Assembly (NCBI GenBank): GCA_045616445.1
Contig: JAZLGR010000026.1
Span: 124,001 to 188,000 of the forward strand
Length of the DNA stretch: 64,000 nucleotides
DNA from: Fimousia sp045616445
GTDB taxonomy: Bacteria; Bacillota; Clostridia; Lachnospirales; Lachnospiraceae
Direction: 5' to 3'
Positions within the stretch are counted from its first letter, which is position 1; the number at the start of each line of letters is the position of its first letter. Positions 1 to 8,397 of this stretch are shown here, piece after piece. Position numbers and translations under genes: made by a program. The notes under the pieces were generated by a model. It was not told the DNA's origin and did no database searches. It worked only from the letters and a program-made list of their open reading frames with translations.

Positions 1-413
1 TAGCGTTTGAAGAATTCTCTGGAGGTTAATCTTCTTTTGGCATGACGTTCCTTTGGCCAAGGATCAGAGAAATTCAGATAAATCTGGTCCACTTCCCCCG
101 GTGCAAATACATCCGGCAGATTCTCCGCATCCATACGAAGGAAGAATACATTATCTCCCTCAAACTCTGCCCGCTTTTCTAATGCTCTTACCAACACACT
201 GGAGAATTTCTCAATTCCTACATAGTTGATTTCTGGATGCATAGCTGCTAAAGTCATCAAGAACTTGCCCTTGCCCATGCCAATCTCCAGATGGATTGGA
301 TTGTCATTACCAAACAGCTCATGCCATCTGCCCTTCATCTGTGTTTCTTCTTTTATTACAAATTCATTGGCTGCAATCATTTCCCTTGCGCCTTTTACTG
401 CTCTAAGTCTCAT
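1..413 (-). CDS. trmB: tRNA (guanine-N7-)-methyltransferase, C-terminus outside window
   Basis: TrmB methylates N7 of guanosine 46 in the tRNA variable loop using S-adenosylmethionine. The 137 visible residues are its N-terminal part. The SAM-binding loop EIGMGKGKF is at residues 43-51. The family signature NFSDPWPK, followed by RHAKRRLTS, is at about 114-131. The ATG at 413 has AGGAG nine bases upstream. The gene runs leftward off the window, so the C-terminus is missing only because of the cut. It is divergent from the carboxypeptidase gene. The motifs are specific and the identification is secure. Confidence 0.95.
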   Translation of the reverse strand, partial: MRLRAVKGAREMIAANEFVIKEETQMKGRWHELFGNDNPIHLEIGMGKGKFLMTLAAMHPEINYVGIEKFSSVLVRALEKRAEFEGDNVFFLRMDAENLPDVFAPGEVDQIYLNFSDPWPKERHAKRRLTSREFFKR

Positions 414-490
414 TTCGAATCTCCTGCCTAATTCTATACTTTACTTACTGCATTTTATCACAGTTTTTTCCTATTGGAAATGCCAGATAA

Positions 491-519
491 TTGACTTTTT
501 CTCCTAAAAATCATACAAT
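491..519 (+). promoter_or_regulatory. Sigma-A-type promoter for the carboxypeptidase gene
   Basis: TTGACT at 491-496 and TACAAT at 514-519 are separated by 17 bases. They lie 44 bases upstream of the ATG at 563, in the divergent gap between trmB and the carboxypeptidase gene. Confidence 0.7.
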
Positions 520-562
520 GTTATAGAAAATGTTCTAGATTATAACGAAAAGGAGATATAGT

Positions 563-1732
563 ATGAAAAGAATCAGCAGTCTGTTACTCGCTTTGATTCT
601 CGTTTTTCAATTAGCGATTTTTCCTGTATTTGCAGATGAACCTGAAACAAAGAAGAAAACCAAGATTCCGGTATCTGGCGGAGTGATTTCTGATCTTCAT
701 CGCGCAGACAGCGGTGATGTCTCTGTAGAAGCGAAATCCGCAATCTTAATGGATGCTGCCACAGGTGAGATTCTCTATTCCAAGAATATCGAAGCCAAGC
801 GCTATCCAGCCAGCATCACAAAAATCATGACAACCTTAGTCGCAATTGAAAATTGTGAGTCTTTATATGATACTCTGACCTATTCCCAGCATGCCATTGA
901 CAGCATTGAACCTGGAAGCAGTCAGATCTACATTGAACCAGGTGAACAGCTTACATTAGAAGAAAGCTTATATGCCATCATGTTGGAATCTGCCAACGAA
1001 GCCTGCAACGGTGTTGCCGAACACATTGGCGGCTCCATCGAAGGATTTGTTGACATGATGAATGCCAAAGCCAAGGAACTTGGCTGTAAGAACACCCATT
1101 TCATGAATCCGAACGGATTACACCATGACAAGCATTATGTTTGTGCTTATGATATGGCTGTGATTACAAGAGCTGCCCTTCAGAATGAGACATTCCGTAA
1201 GATTGCATCCACAGTAAGCTACACAATCCCGGTTACTAACAAGTGCAAGACACAGCGTCCTTTATGGAATCATCATAAGATGGTGAAGAAAACTGCCTAT
1301 ACCTTTGAAGGTGTAGAAGGTGGTAAGACTGGTTTTACCATGATGGCGCGTAACACTTTAGTTACCTGGTGTAAGAGAGACGGCGTGGAATTAATCTGTG
1401 TTGTTCTTCGAACAAGCAATCCTGGATGGTACGAAGACACCTATCGTCTCTTAAATTATGGTTATAACCATTACAAGGGCTACACTCCATTTGCCAACGA
1501 AATCAAGAAGAAGAACGTAGACACTTCTTCCTTCCCAGTGTTCCTAAGATCCTCCACCCCATCCATTTCCATCGTTGGGGATGAGAACTACTCCATCTTA
1601 ATGAACAAATCCACAAAACTGGGAAGCATCAAATCCAAAGTATCCGTGAAGGATGGTAAGAATGTGATGAACTTCTACTATAAGGATAAAAAAGTTGGTT
1701 CTTCCAGATTTACAGTAAAAATCCAAAAATAA
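563..1732 (+). CDS. D-alanyl-D-alanine carboxypeptidase (PBP5/DacF family)
   Basis: This is a secreted low-molecular-weight penicillin-binding protein that removes the terminal D-Ala from peptidoglycan pentapeptides. It has a signal peptide at about residues 1-24. All three active-site motifs of the serine peptidase S11 family are present: SITK at 84-87, SAN at 143-145 and KTG at 255-257. The last roughly 80 residues are a beta-rich C-terminal region. No clear C-terminal amphipathic anchor is seen. At 389 residues the length is normal for the family. The start has AAGGAG seven bases upstream and a good promoter at 491-519. It is a single gene followed by a terminator. Confidence 0.93.
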   Translation: MKRISSLLLALILVFQLAIFPVFADEPETKKKTKIPVSGGVISDLHRADSGDVSVEAKSAILMDAATGEILYSKNIEAKRYPASITKIMTTLVAIENCESLYDTLTYSQHAIDSIEPGSSQIYIEPGEQLTLEESLYAIMLESANEACNGVAEHIGGSIEGFVDMMNAKAKELGCKNTHFMNPNGLHHDKHYVCAYDMAVITRAALQNETFRKIASTVSYTIPVTNKCKTQRPLWNHHKMVKKTAYTFEGVEGGKTGFTMMARNTLVTWCKRDGVELICVVLRTSNPGWYEDTYRLLNYGYNHYKGYTPFANEIKKKNVDTSSFPVFLRSSTPSISIVGDENYSILMNKSTKLGSIKSKVSVKDGKNVMNFYYKDKKVGSSRFTVKIQK

Positions 1733-1748
1733 CGATCTATATACAACG

Positions 1749-1774
1749 AATGCCGCATCAAGTGATGCGGCATT
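1749..1774 (+). terminator. Rho-independent terminator after the carboxypeptidase gene
   Basis: AATGCCGCATCA pairs with TGATGCGGCATT and is followed by TTTTATATTT. It lies 17 bases past the stop codon and 29 bases before the end of the convergent lipid-kinase gene. Confidence 0.8.
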
Positions 1775-1802
1775 TTATATTTCACATATTTCAATTTTAT
1801 TT

Positions 1803-2714
1803 TTATTTTTCAGGAACAATGATCTGAATTGCATCTTCGATGACGGAGATTTCCGCTGGAAGGTTATTGGCAAGGACCTCTCCATCAAAATCAAGCACAA
1901 TATCTGTACCTGCAATCTGTTCGATACGCACCTTCTTTGTCTGGAAGTATATGATATCTTCTGCTTTGTGATGTTCTCCCTGTAAAAACTTGAAGATTGC
2001 ATCCGGTGTAGTCAGTGGATTCACTCTTGTAAGAATCATGACATCCAGCAATCCATCCGTTACAGAAGCCAGTGGTAATGCCTTCGCAACTCCTCCAACA
2101 CTCTTGGTATTGGTGATAATGAATACGATTGCCTCTGTATCTCCAGTATATTCTTCGCTTTCCACATGGAGCTTGATGCCACTGTCAATGAGCTGCTTTG
2201 GAAATTCCGCCACAAACTCCAGATAATACGCCATCTTACCCATGGCTGCCTTCTTATCCTTTGGCACTTTATAAGCAATGTCGGTAAGCATTCCGCCTGC
2301 CACAACATTGATAAAATACTCATTGTTTACCTTACCGAGATCAACAGTGAGACAATTGAACTGTTCGATCATGCTAACGAAGGAATATGCTGCCTGAGGA
2401 AGACTTAAATAGTTTGCAAAGTCATTGACCGTACCGGCAGAAATTACTGCCAATGGGATATTGCTGTTGCTTAAATAAAGCCCTGCTGCCACTTCGTTGA
2501 GTGTTCCATCTCCGCCAACTGCTACCACAAAGTCGAATTCACCTTTCTGAAGCTCCATGGCACGGTTCTTGGCATCGTCCTTCTTTTCTGTATAAAATAC
2601 ATCCACATGATTACAAATTTTCTGCATCACCAGCTTACCGATGATGGCTTCAACGGTAGACATAATATTCTGCTTACCGGAAGATGGATTAATAATAAAA
2701 AGTCCTTTTTTCAT
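1803..2714 (-). CDS. Diacylglycerol kinase-like lipid kinase (DagK/YegS family)
   Basis: Members of this family phosphorylate diacylglycerol or related lipids with ATP at the inner membrane face, recycling lipid from lipoteichoic acid or cell-wall synthesis. The nucleotide-binding loop VGGDGTLNE is at residues 66-74, after an N-terminal FIINPSSGK strand-loop. The 303-residue length fits the DagK catalytic fold plus beta-sandwich C-terminal domain. The ATG at 2714 has AAGGAG six bases upstream. It starts 18 bases after the histidine-phosphatase gene and is probably co-transcribed with it. The exact lipid substrate cannot be told from sequence. Confidence 0.88.
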   Translation of the reverse strand: MKKGLFIINPSSGKQNIMSTVEAIIGKLVMQKICNHVDVFYTEKKDDAKNRAMELQKGEFDFVVAVGGDGTLNEVAAGLYLSNSNIPLAVISAGTVNDFANYLSLPQAAYSFVSMIEQFNCLTVDLGKVNNEYFINVVAGGMLTDIAYKVPKDKKAAMGKMAYYLEFVAEFPKQLIDSGIKLHVESEEYTGDTEAIVFIITNTKSVGGVAKALPLASVTDGLLDVMILTRVNPLTTPDAIFKFLQGEHHKAEDIIYFQTKKVRIEQIAGTDIVLDFDGEVLANNLPAEISVIEDAIQIIVPEK

Positions 2715-2732
2715 ACATGTACTCCTTCTACC

Positions 2733-3329
2733 CTACTTCTTTGCCGGATTCTCGGCTTTGATCACTGCAATGGATTTATGTGTTCCATCAATGGATTCGT
2801 ATACGCGAACTTCACAGTTTTTTGGTTTCGGTCTCCAGACAACCTTCTTACGGCTATCTTCCAAATACCCGCGAATCGCACGAATGATGCCTCCATGACA
2901 TACAATCAGAACATTCTCATAGTTCTTTTCTTCCAATTCCTTTAAGAATCCATGGCTTCTTTTTACCATCTCTGGAATACTCTCCACGGTCTTTGGCGCA
3001 GCAAATACTTCCGGAAGCACCCAGTAAGCAGTCATGGCCGGACCCATCAATCCATAATGACGACAGTCATATCTGCCAAAATCGGTTTCAATGATACGTT
3101 CATCGACAATGACATCTTCCTTCTTCACGTTGCCGATAATGGACGCTGTTGTAATTGCGCGATCCAGGGGACTTGCATAAACCGCATCAAAGCTAATATC
3201 TCCGATCTGTGCACGCACACTTTCGGCCTGCTTGATACCCGTTTCATTCAGTGGTTTGTCAATGCGTCCCTGCATCAGTTTCTTCTTATTCAAGTCTGTC
3301 TGCCCATGACGGGTTACCCAAATCTGCAT
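2733..3329 (-). CDS. Histidine phosphatase family protein (phosphoglycerate mutase-like)
   Basis: A 198-residue cytosolic enzyme of the branch-1 histidine phosphatase superfamily. The phosphohistidine motif RHGQTD is at residues 7-12, with H8 as nucleophile. The second catalytic histidine is in VCHGG (H145), and ETDFGRYD near 81 resembles the proton-donor loop. It is too short to be the glycolytic mutase, so a phosphatase on an unknown phosphate ester is more likely. The start has AAAGGG upstream. It is the first gene of a two-gene unit with the lipid kinase and is divergent from the PTS IIC gene. Confidence 0.88.
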   Translation of the reverse strand: MQIWVTRHGQTDLNKKKLMQGRIDKPLNETGIKQAESVRAQIGDISFDAVYASPLDRAITTASIIGNVKKEDVIVDERIIETDFGRYDCRHYGLMGPAMTAYWVLPEVFAAPKTVESIPEMVKRSHGFLKELEEKNYENVLIVCHGGIIRAIRGYLEDSRKKVVWRPKPKNCEVRVYESIDGTHKSIAVIKAENPAKK

Positions 3330-3417
3330 CGTCTTTACCCTTTCAGAATGCTGTTACTATTCTCTGGTGATAGAAATATTGTAATACTACTAATATTATT
3401 CTGCAATCATTTTCTTA

Positions 3418-3446
3418 TTGACAAGCCTGCAAAAGGGGTATACTAT
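3418..3446 (+). promoter_or_regulatory. Sigma-A-type promoter for the PTS IIC-like gene
   Basis: TTGACA at 3418-3423 and TACTAT at 3441-3446 are separated by 17 bases. They lie about 70 bases upstream of the ATG at 3516. The leader contains a short AGGTG/CACCT hairpin at about 3460-3475. Confidence 0.75.
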
Positions 3447-3515
3447 TGCATAGCAAGGACAGGTGACAAGACACCTATAATTACCATATGATTACAACTA
3501 TATGAGGAGACTACT

Positions 3516-4607
3516 ATGGAAAATGTAAAAGCATTTTTAAAGAAAAAGAATATTGAAATTTCTGCCAAGCGCTATGGAATTGACGCGTTAGGCGCTATGG
3601 CACAGGGACTTTTCTGTACATTATTAATCGGAACAATCCTGAACACATTGGGAACACAGTTCCACATCGGATTATTGACCGAACCAATCTTTGCCAGTGA
3701 AGCAGCAAGCTACACCATCGGTGGATTTGCCTCCGCTATGGTAGGTCCAGCTATGGCTGCTGCCATTGGTTATGCACTGGCTGCCCCTCCACTGGTTCTC
3801 TTTTCCTTAATTCCAGTTGGATTTGCAACCAATATGCTTGGTGGCGCAGGCGGTCCTTTGGCCGTACTGATTGTTGCCATCGTTGCCGCTGAATTCGGTA
3901 AACTCGTATCTAAAGAAACAAAGATTGACCTTCTGGTAACACCAACCGTTACCATCTTAGTGGGCGTTATCCTTGCTTCTTTCATCGCTGCACCAATCGG
4001 TGCCGCTGCTGCTTCCGTTGGTAAGCTCATCATGTGGGCAACCGAACAGCAGCCATTTGTCATGGGTATTTTAGTATCCGTCATCGTAGGTATGGCATTA
4101 ACACTTCCTATTTCTTCCGCTGCAATCTGCGCGGCTCTTAGCTTAACAGGTCTTGCAGGCGGTGCTGCTGTAGCAGGCTGTTGTGCACAGATGGTAGGAT
4201 TTGCCTTCATGTCCTTTAAAGAAAATGGTGTCGGTGGTTTAGTATCCCAGGGTATTGGTACTTCCATGTTACAGGTACCAAACATCATCCGTAACCCAAG
4301 AATCTGGTTCCCACCAACTCTTGCCGCTGCCATCACAGGTCCAATCGCAACCTGCGTATTTAAGATGACCATGGACGGTGCAGCCGTATCTTCCGGTATG
4401 GGTACCTGTGGTTTTGTAGGACAGATCGGTGTTTATACAGGCTGGTTAGCAGACATTGCCAACGGCACAAAAACAGCCATCATAGCATTTGACTGGATCG
4501 GCTTAGTCTTAATCTGCTTCGTACTTCCAGCAATCTTAAGCGTTGTTTTCTGCGAAATCGAAAGAAAACTCGGCTGGATCAAAGACGGCGACTTAACATT
4601 AGAATAG
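3516..4607 (+). CDS. PTS EIIC-type membrane transporter (PTS_EIIC_2-like)
   Basis: A 363-residue polytopic membrane protein rich in Gly/Ala with about nine hydrophobic segments. It starts with a cytosolic Lys-rich stretch and KRYGIDALGAMAQGLF, typical of the stand-alone PTS IIC-like family (Pfam PF13303 by recollection). No EIIA, EIIB or sugar-metabolism gene is adjacent. The substrate is therefore unknown, and phosphotransferase coupling is not shown. The start has GAGGAG seven bases upstream. It is a single gene with its own promoter at 3418-3446 and terminator at 4629-4659. Confidence 0.8.
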   Translation: MENVKAFLKKKNIEISAKRYGIDALGAMAQGLFCTLLIGTILNTLGTQFHIGLLTEPIFASEAASYTIGGFASAMVGPAMAAAIGYALAAPPLVLFSLIPVGFATNMLGGAGGPLAVLIVAIVAAEFGKLVSKETKIDLLVTPTVTILVGVILASFIAAPIGAAAASVGKLIMWATEQQPFVMGILVSVIVGMALTLPISSAAICAALSLTGLAGGAAVAGCCAQMVGFAFMSFKENGVGGLVSQGIGTSMLQVPNIIRNPRIWFPPTLAAAITGPIATCVFKMTMDGAAVSSGMGTCGFVGQIGVYTGWLADIANGTKTAIIAFDWIGLVLICFVLPAILSVVFCEIERKLGWIKDGDLTLE

Positions 4608-4628
4608 AAAATCGAATAAAAGGACAAA

Positions 4629-4659
4629 AAAGCTCTGACAGTATTGCTGTCAGAGCTTT
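4629..4659. terminator. Bidirectional terminator between convergent genes
   Basis: AAAGCTCTGACAG pairs perfectly with CTGTCAGAGCTTT around a 5-base loop. A/T tracts flank both sides, so it can serve both the PTS IIC gene and the leftward NifX-SlyD gene. Confidence 0.85.
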
Positions 4660-4676
4660 AATTCAATGAAATCAGA

Positions 4677-5525
4677 TTATTCTGCAATTTCAACTAATTC
4701 GATCTGGAAGTTTAATTCTTTGCCTGCCATTTCATGGTTTGCGTCTAATGTGATCATCACATCGTCTTTTTCTGTAACCTTTACTAAGAACTGCTGTCCC
4801 ATCTGGTTTGTGAGGTATACCTGCTGGCCTACTTCAAGGTTTTCAGCACCTGGTAACTGAACGATTTCAATAGTGAGGATGTTTGCTGGATTTGCTTCAC
4901 CGTAAGCTTCTTCTGGCATAAGGTGAACATTCACTACTTCGCCAACTTCCATGTTGGCAACTGCCTTGTCAAATCCAAGGATCATCATACCCATACCACA
5001 AACGAATTCTAATGGTTCGCCGCGGTCATAGGAAGAATCGAATACGGTACCGTCGTTGAATGTGCCTTTGTAATGAGTTTTTACTGTCTTGCCTACATTT
5101 TTACCTTCGATGACTGGACCGCCGCCACAGCCACCGCCGCAGCCGCCACAACCACCACCGCAGTTGCCACCGCAGCCTGCTTCTTCCTCTTCTTCGTGAT
5201 GGTCACAGTTTGCACCTGTGCTTGTAAGTGTGCCTGCTAAGAAGCTTTCCACTGCTGCATCTGCATCGCCTTCTGCACCTGAGAATACTAAGATACCAGC
5301 CTGTGCAAGAGCGGACTGTGCGCCTTCACCAAGACCGCCACAGATCAATACCTCAACCCCCGCTTCCGCAAGAACACCTGCTAACGCGCCATGGCCCTGA
5401 CCTGCGCTGCTAATCACTTCAGTGGAAACAACCTGTCCGTCTACACATTCATATACTTTAAAAGTTTCTGTTCTTCCAAAATGCTGGAAGATCTGTCCAT
5501 TATCATATGTTACTGCAATTTTCAT
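4677..5525 (-). CDS. Fusion: NifX/NifB-type cofactor-binding domain, Cys/Gly linker, SlyD-like FKBP prolyl isomerase
   Basis: A 282-residue cytosolic fusion. Residues 1 to about 105 (starting MKIAVTYDNG, then FQHFGRTETFKVYE) match the dinitrogenase iron-molybdenum cofactor domain seen in NifX, NafY and stand-alone archaeal and clostridial proteins. Residues about 107-136 are His/Glu-rich and then a Cys-Gly metal-binding linker with seven cysteines (CGGNCGGGCGGCGGGCGGG). Residues about 140-282 are an FKBP with an inserted IF domain as in SlyD, a nickel-handling prolyl isomerase and chaperone. The start at 5525 is set by AAAGGAG eight bases upstream; the frame extends 12 codons further without a better site. 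A role in metal or Fe-S chaperoning is inferred. No nif genes are nearby. Confidence 0.88.
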   Translation of the reverse strand: MKIAVTYDNGQIFQHFGRTETFKVYECVDGQVVSTEVISSAGQGHGALAGVLAEAGVEVLICGGLGEGAQSALAQAGILVFSGAEGDADAAVESFLAGTLTSTGANCDHHEEEEEAGCGGNCGGGCGGCGGGCGGGPVIEGKNVGKTVKTHYKGTFNDGTVFDSSYDRGEPLEFVCGMGMMILGFDKAVANMEVGEVVNVHLMPEEAYGEANPANILTIEIVQLPGAENLEVGQQVYLTNQMGQQFLVKVTEKDDVMITLDANHEMAGKELNFQIELVEIAE

Positions 5526-5643
5526 ATGTGTTACTCCTTTATTTAAATCAATTATTTGCAAATTACACTTGTCTGACTAGTATAGCATACCCCATAGCTT
5601 TATGCTATGATGAATATAGAAATTTATCCAGGCAGGTGACATC

Positions 5644-6234
5644 ATGCAGAATCAGACACTCAACTACTATAATCAGAACGCAGACAACTTCATCGAAAAC
5701 ACTGTAAACGTGGATTTTTCCGCCACCCAGCAAATGTTCCTCTCAAAGCTCCCAACCAGTGGCTCCATCCTGGATTTTGGCTGTGGCTCCGGCAGAGATA
5801 CGAAATATTTCCTGGAAAAAGGCTATCAGGTGGAAGCCATCGACGGCTCCGAAGAATTATGTAAAAAGGCATCTGCCTTCACTGGCATTCCAGTCAAACA
5901 GATGCTCTTTCAAGAACTTTCTGCGATCAATTGTTATGATGGCATCTGGGCCTGCTCCTCGATCCTGCATCTTGATAAGCAGGAGCTGCTGCCCGTTCTC
6001 GTAAAGATGCGAGACGCCTTAAAATCAAGGGGATATATCTATACCTCCTTCAAATACGGCGAGTTTGAAGGGGAGAGAAACGGCAGATATTTCACCAATT
6101 TCACCGAATCCACCTTCGCCGAATATATCAATGGCATCGACGATCTGTCCATCATCGAAACCTGGATCACCGGCGATGTCCGTCCTGGTCGCGGCGACGA
6201 ACGCTGGCTCAATTTGATCATCCAGAGATGCTAA
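5644..6234 (+). CDS. Class I SAM-dependent methyltransferase
   Basis: A 196-residue Rossmann-fold methyltransferase. Motif I ILDFGCGSGRDT is at about residues 42-53, followed by the acidic ribose-binding loop VEAIDGS. IWACSSILHL is the post-motif region that usually lies at the substrate site. The substrate is not identifiable; UbiE/TehB-like names are only fold-level matches. The ATG follows GGCAGGTGAC, a moderate ribosome binding site. The stop codon interleaves with the stop of the convergent crp gene (4-base overlap). Confidence 0.85.
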   Translation: MQNQTLNYYNQNADNFIENTVNVDFSATQQMFLSKLPTSGSILDFGCGSGRDTKYFLEKGYQVEAIDGSEELCKKASAFTGIPVKQMLFQELSAINCYDGIWACSSILHLDKQELLPVLVKMRDALKSRGYIYTSFKYGEFEGERNGRYFTNFTESTFAEYINGIDDLSIIETWITGDVRPGRGDERWLNLIIQRC

Positions 6235-6896
6235 ATCTGCTCTCTCAACTTTTTCATATCAGGAACTATCAAAGTGGAGCCTTCCTGTATGATATAACCT
6301 GCTTTTTTCATCGTGGATAACGCCCTTGAGGTTGATTCTCGCTTCACACCAAGCATATTCGAAAGAAAGGTCACGGTCACACCAAATACAATTTTTCTGC
6401 CTTCCGGGGTGTCTTCCCCATAATCCCTGGCAAGCCTCCAGATTTTTGCCGCCAGATGCTTTGGAAGGGGGTAGGACCCATTTGCATTGCCCACCTGATG
6501 ATACAGACGCCTTGTCTTATAGGCCAGCGAGCGATACAATGCCTTTGCAATTTCCACATCTTCATTGATCAGTGCTTCTAAATCCTCGATTCTGATTTTC
6601 AACATTTTGGTGTCACTCATGGTTTTTGCCATCACCGAGGTCTTGCTTCGCTCTAACACCATGTCATTGATCAGCTCATGATCCGACAGAATAAACATGA
6701 TTTTCACTTCCCCATATCGGCTGTTTCGATAGATGGATACAAATCCATTCAGCACAATATAGACATACTCCACCTCATCACGTTCCTCAAAAATCACGGT
6801 ATTCTTTTTCAGAGTTTCTATTGTTCCATATTCTAATAATTTTTGTCTGTTTTCTTCACTCAAATCCAGAAAAAAAGGGATATTCATCTTCTTCAT
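6231..6896 (-). CDS. Crp/Fnr-family transcriptional regulator of the siroheme operon
   Basis: A 221-residue regulator with an N-terminal cyclic-nucleotide-type beta-barrel (about residues 15-120), a long dimer helix and a C-terminal winged helix. The recognition helix reads VKRESTSRALSTMKKAG. It keeps R-E-x-x-S-R at positions equivalent to Crp R180/E181/R185 and Fnr E209/S212/R213. There is no cysteine, so it is not an Fnr-type Fe-S sensor; the effector is unknown. The start at 6896 lies 10 bases after the cobA/hemD stop, and M4 (6887) is an alternative. As last gene of the operon it probably controls its own promoter through the palindrome at 10618-10633. Confidence 0.85.
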   Translation of the reverse strand: MKKMNIPFFLDLSEENRQKLLEYGTIETLKKNTVIFEERDEVEYVYIVLNGFVSIYRNSRYGEVKIMFILSDHELINDMVLERSKTSVMAKTMSDTKMLKIRIEDLEALINEDVEIAKALYRSLAYKTRRLYHQVGNANGSYPLPKHLAAKIWRLARDYGEDTPEGRKIVFGVTVTFLSNMLGVKRESTSRALSTMKKAGYIIQEGSTLIVPDMKKLREQI

Positions 6897-6906
6897 TTTT
6901 TCATCT

Positions 6907-8394
6907 CTATTCTGCCAAAAGTTCCACGATTGCTTCATAGGATGGCACTTTGGCTTCTTTATAATCCATGCATCCAAGCCTTTTGATTTCCCTGCTGCAT
7001 ACAGCGCCAATAGAATAAACCGGCACGCCGTCTAACTGATTTTTTACTGCTTCCATGGTTCTTCTTGCATTGGAAGCACTGGTGTAGATGACGCCATCCA
7101 CTGCCACCGCGGCAAATGTTTCTGCCACCTTCTGATTTTCATAGGCTGGCAGGATAGTCAGTGCACATCGCCCCACCAATTCTTCTTCTAATCCTTTTGC
7201 GTAGTTCTTTGCTGCAAGCCAGATGACTTTGGTGGATCTATCTTCAATTTCATCGGCCAATTTCTTGCCAAGATCACTGCCAAGCTGTTTTTCCGGCATC
7301 AGATCCACCGATAAACCAAAGTTTTCAACCGCTTTTGCAGTCTTTTTGCCAACAACGGCGATTTTTCCTTTCAGATTGCGGACACTAAGCCCCTGTCTTT
7401 TTAATTCACTCATGCAGGCTGCCACCCCATTCTGACTGGTAAATACGAGATAATCCTCCTCTCCTATGTCCTTCAGGAAAGAAAAATCAATGGCAAGAGG
7501 TCTGATTTTTCCAACCTTGTATGGAATGACATCGCCACCCTGCTTTTTGATCATGGTCGCCAGTCGACTATCCCTGACCGGCGCAAGTCCATTTGCAAAG
7601 GTGAAATCAAAGCCTTCGATATACGGCACGAAATATCGTTTGCCAAAAAGTGGTCGATTTTCAAAGAAAGCAAGGTTTTCAGAGAGACTGACAGTGTTCC
7701 CCACAACAATAATGGCCGGTGAGGTAAGCCCTGCTTTTTTTACTTTATCTTCAATGGTCAGCAAATTCCCCACACAGGTTTTCTGATTTGGCAGAGTGCC
7801 ATTGGAAATGACTGCTACCGGCGTTTCTGCCTTTCTTCCGGCATCCAGAAAACGTTTTGCAATCTTGCTGACATGGCTAAGCCCCATTAAAAAGACTGCA
7901 GTGCAGGATTCATCCAGTAAAGAAGAATAATCAATTTCAATCATTTCATCCTTACGTCCATGTGCGGTGAATACATGAAAATTTGTGGAGATGCCACGAT
8001 GGGTAATCGGAATTCCTGCATAGGAAAGGGCCGCGATGGAAGAACTGATGCCCGGCACCACATCCACTGCAATTCCTTTTTCCAGTAAGTAAAGGGCTTC
8101 TTCGCCACCACGTCCAAAGACATACGGATCGCCCCCCTTTAATCGGACTACATTTTCATGCTCGCATGCCTTTTCATATAACAATGCATTGATTCCGTCC
8201 TGTGGCAAGGTATGTCGATGATTTTCCTTTCCAACATAAATCAGTTCACACTCTGGTTTTGCGATGTGGATGATCTCATCCCCCACCAAGCGATCATAAA
8301 TCAAGCAGTCTGCTTTTTTGACTGCTTCATATCCATTTAAGGTTAAGAGTCCTGGATCTCCGGGACCCGCTCCAACCAAATATACCTTTCCCAT
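6907..8394 (-). CDS. cobA-hemD: Bifunctional uroporphyrinogen-III C-methyltransferase / uroporphyrinogen-III synthase
   Basis: A 495-residue fusion doing two steps in siroheme and corrin synthesis. Residues 1 to about 240 are the SAM-dependent methyltransferase that makes precorrin-2 (VYLVGAGPGDPGLLTL near the start; RLKGGDPYVFGRGGEE; AALSYAGIPITHRG). Residues about 255-495 are HemD, which closes and inverts hydroxymethylbilane to uroporphyrinogen III. This order is common in Clostridia. The gene lies 3 bases downstream of hemC and 10 bases upstream of crp, so translation is likely coupled. Confidence 0.95.
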   Translation of the reverse strand: MGKVYLVGAGPGDPGLLTLNGYEAVKKADCLIYDRLVGDEIIHIAKPECELIYVGKENHRHTLPQDGINALLYEKACEHENVVRLKGGDPYVFGRGGEEALYLLEKGIAVDVVPGISSSIAALSYAGIPITHRGISTNFHVFTAHGRKDEMIEIDYSSLLDESCTAVFLMGLSHVSKIAKRFLDAGRKAETPVAVISNGTLPNQKTCVGNLLTIEDKVKKAGLTSPAIIVVGNTVSLSENLAFFENRPLFGKRYFVPYIEGFDFTFANGLAPVRDSRLATMIKKQGGDVIPYKVGKIRPLAIDFSFLKDIGEEDYLVFTSQNGVAACMSELKRQGLSVRNLKGKIAVVGKKTAKAVENFGLSVDLMPEKQLGSDLGKKLADEIEDRSTKVIWLAAKNYAKGLEEELVGRCALTILPAYENQKVAETFAAVAVDGVIYTSASNARRTMEAVKNQLDGVPVYSIGAVCSREIKRLGCMDYKEAKVPSYEAIVELLAE

Positions 8395-8397
8395 ACG

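Noticed and set aside
3770..4372. 200-codon frame opposite the PTS IIC gene
   Set aside because: It lies wholly within a well-supported transporter gene on the other strand and has no ribosome binding site. Such long antisense frames arise from codon bias.
4677..5525. Nitrogen fixation locus
   Set aside because: Only a NifX-type domain is present, fused to a prolyl isomerase. No nifHDK, nifB or nifE gene is in the window.
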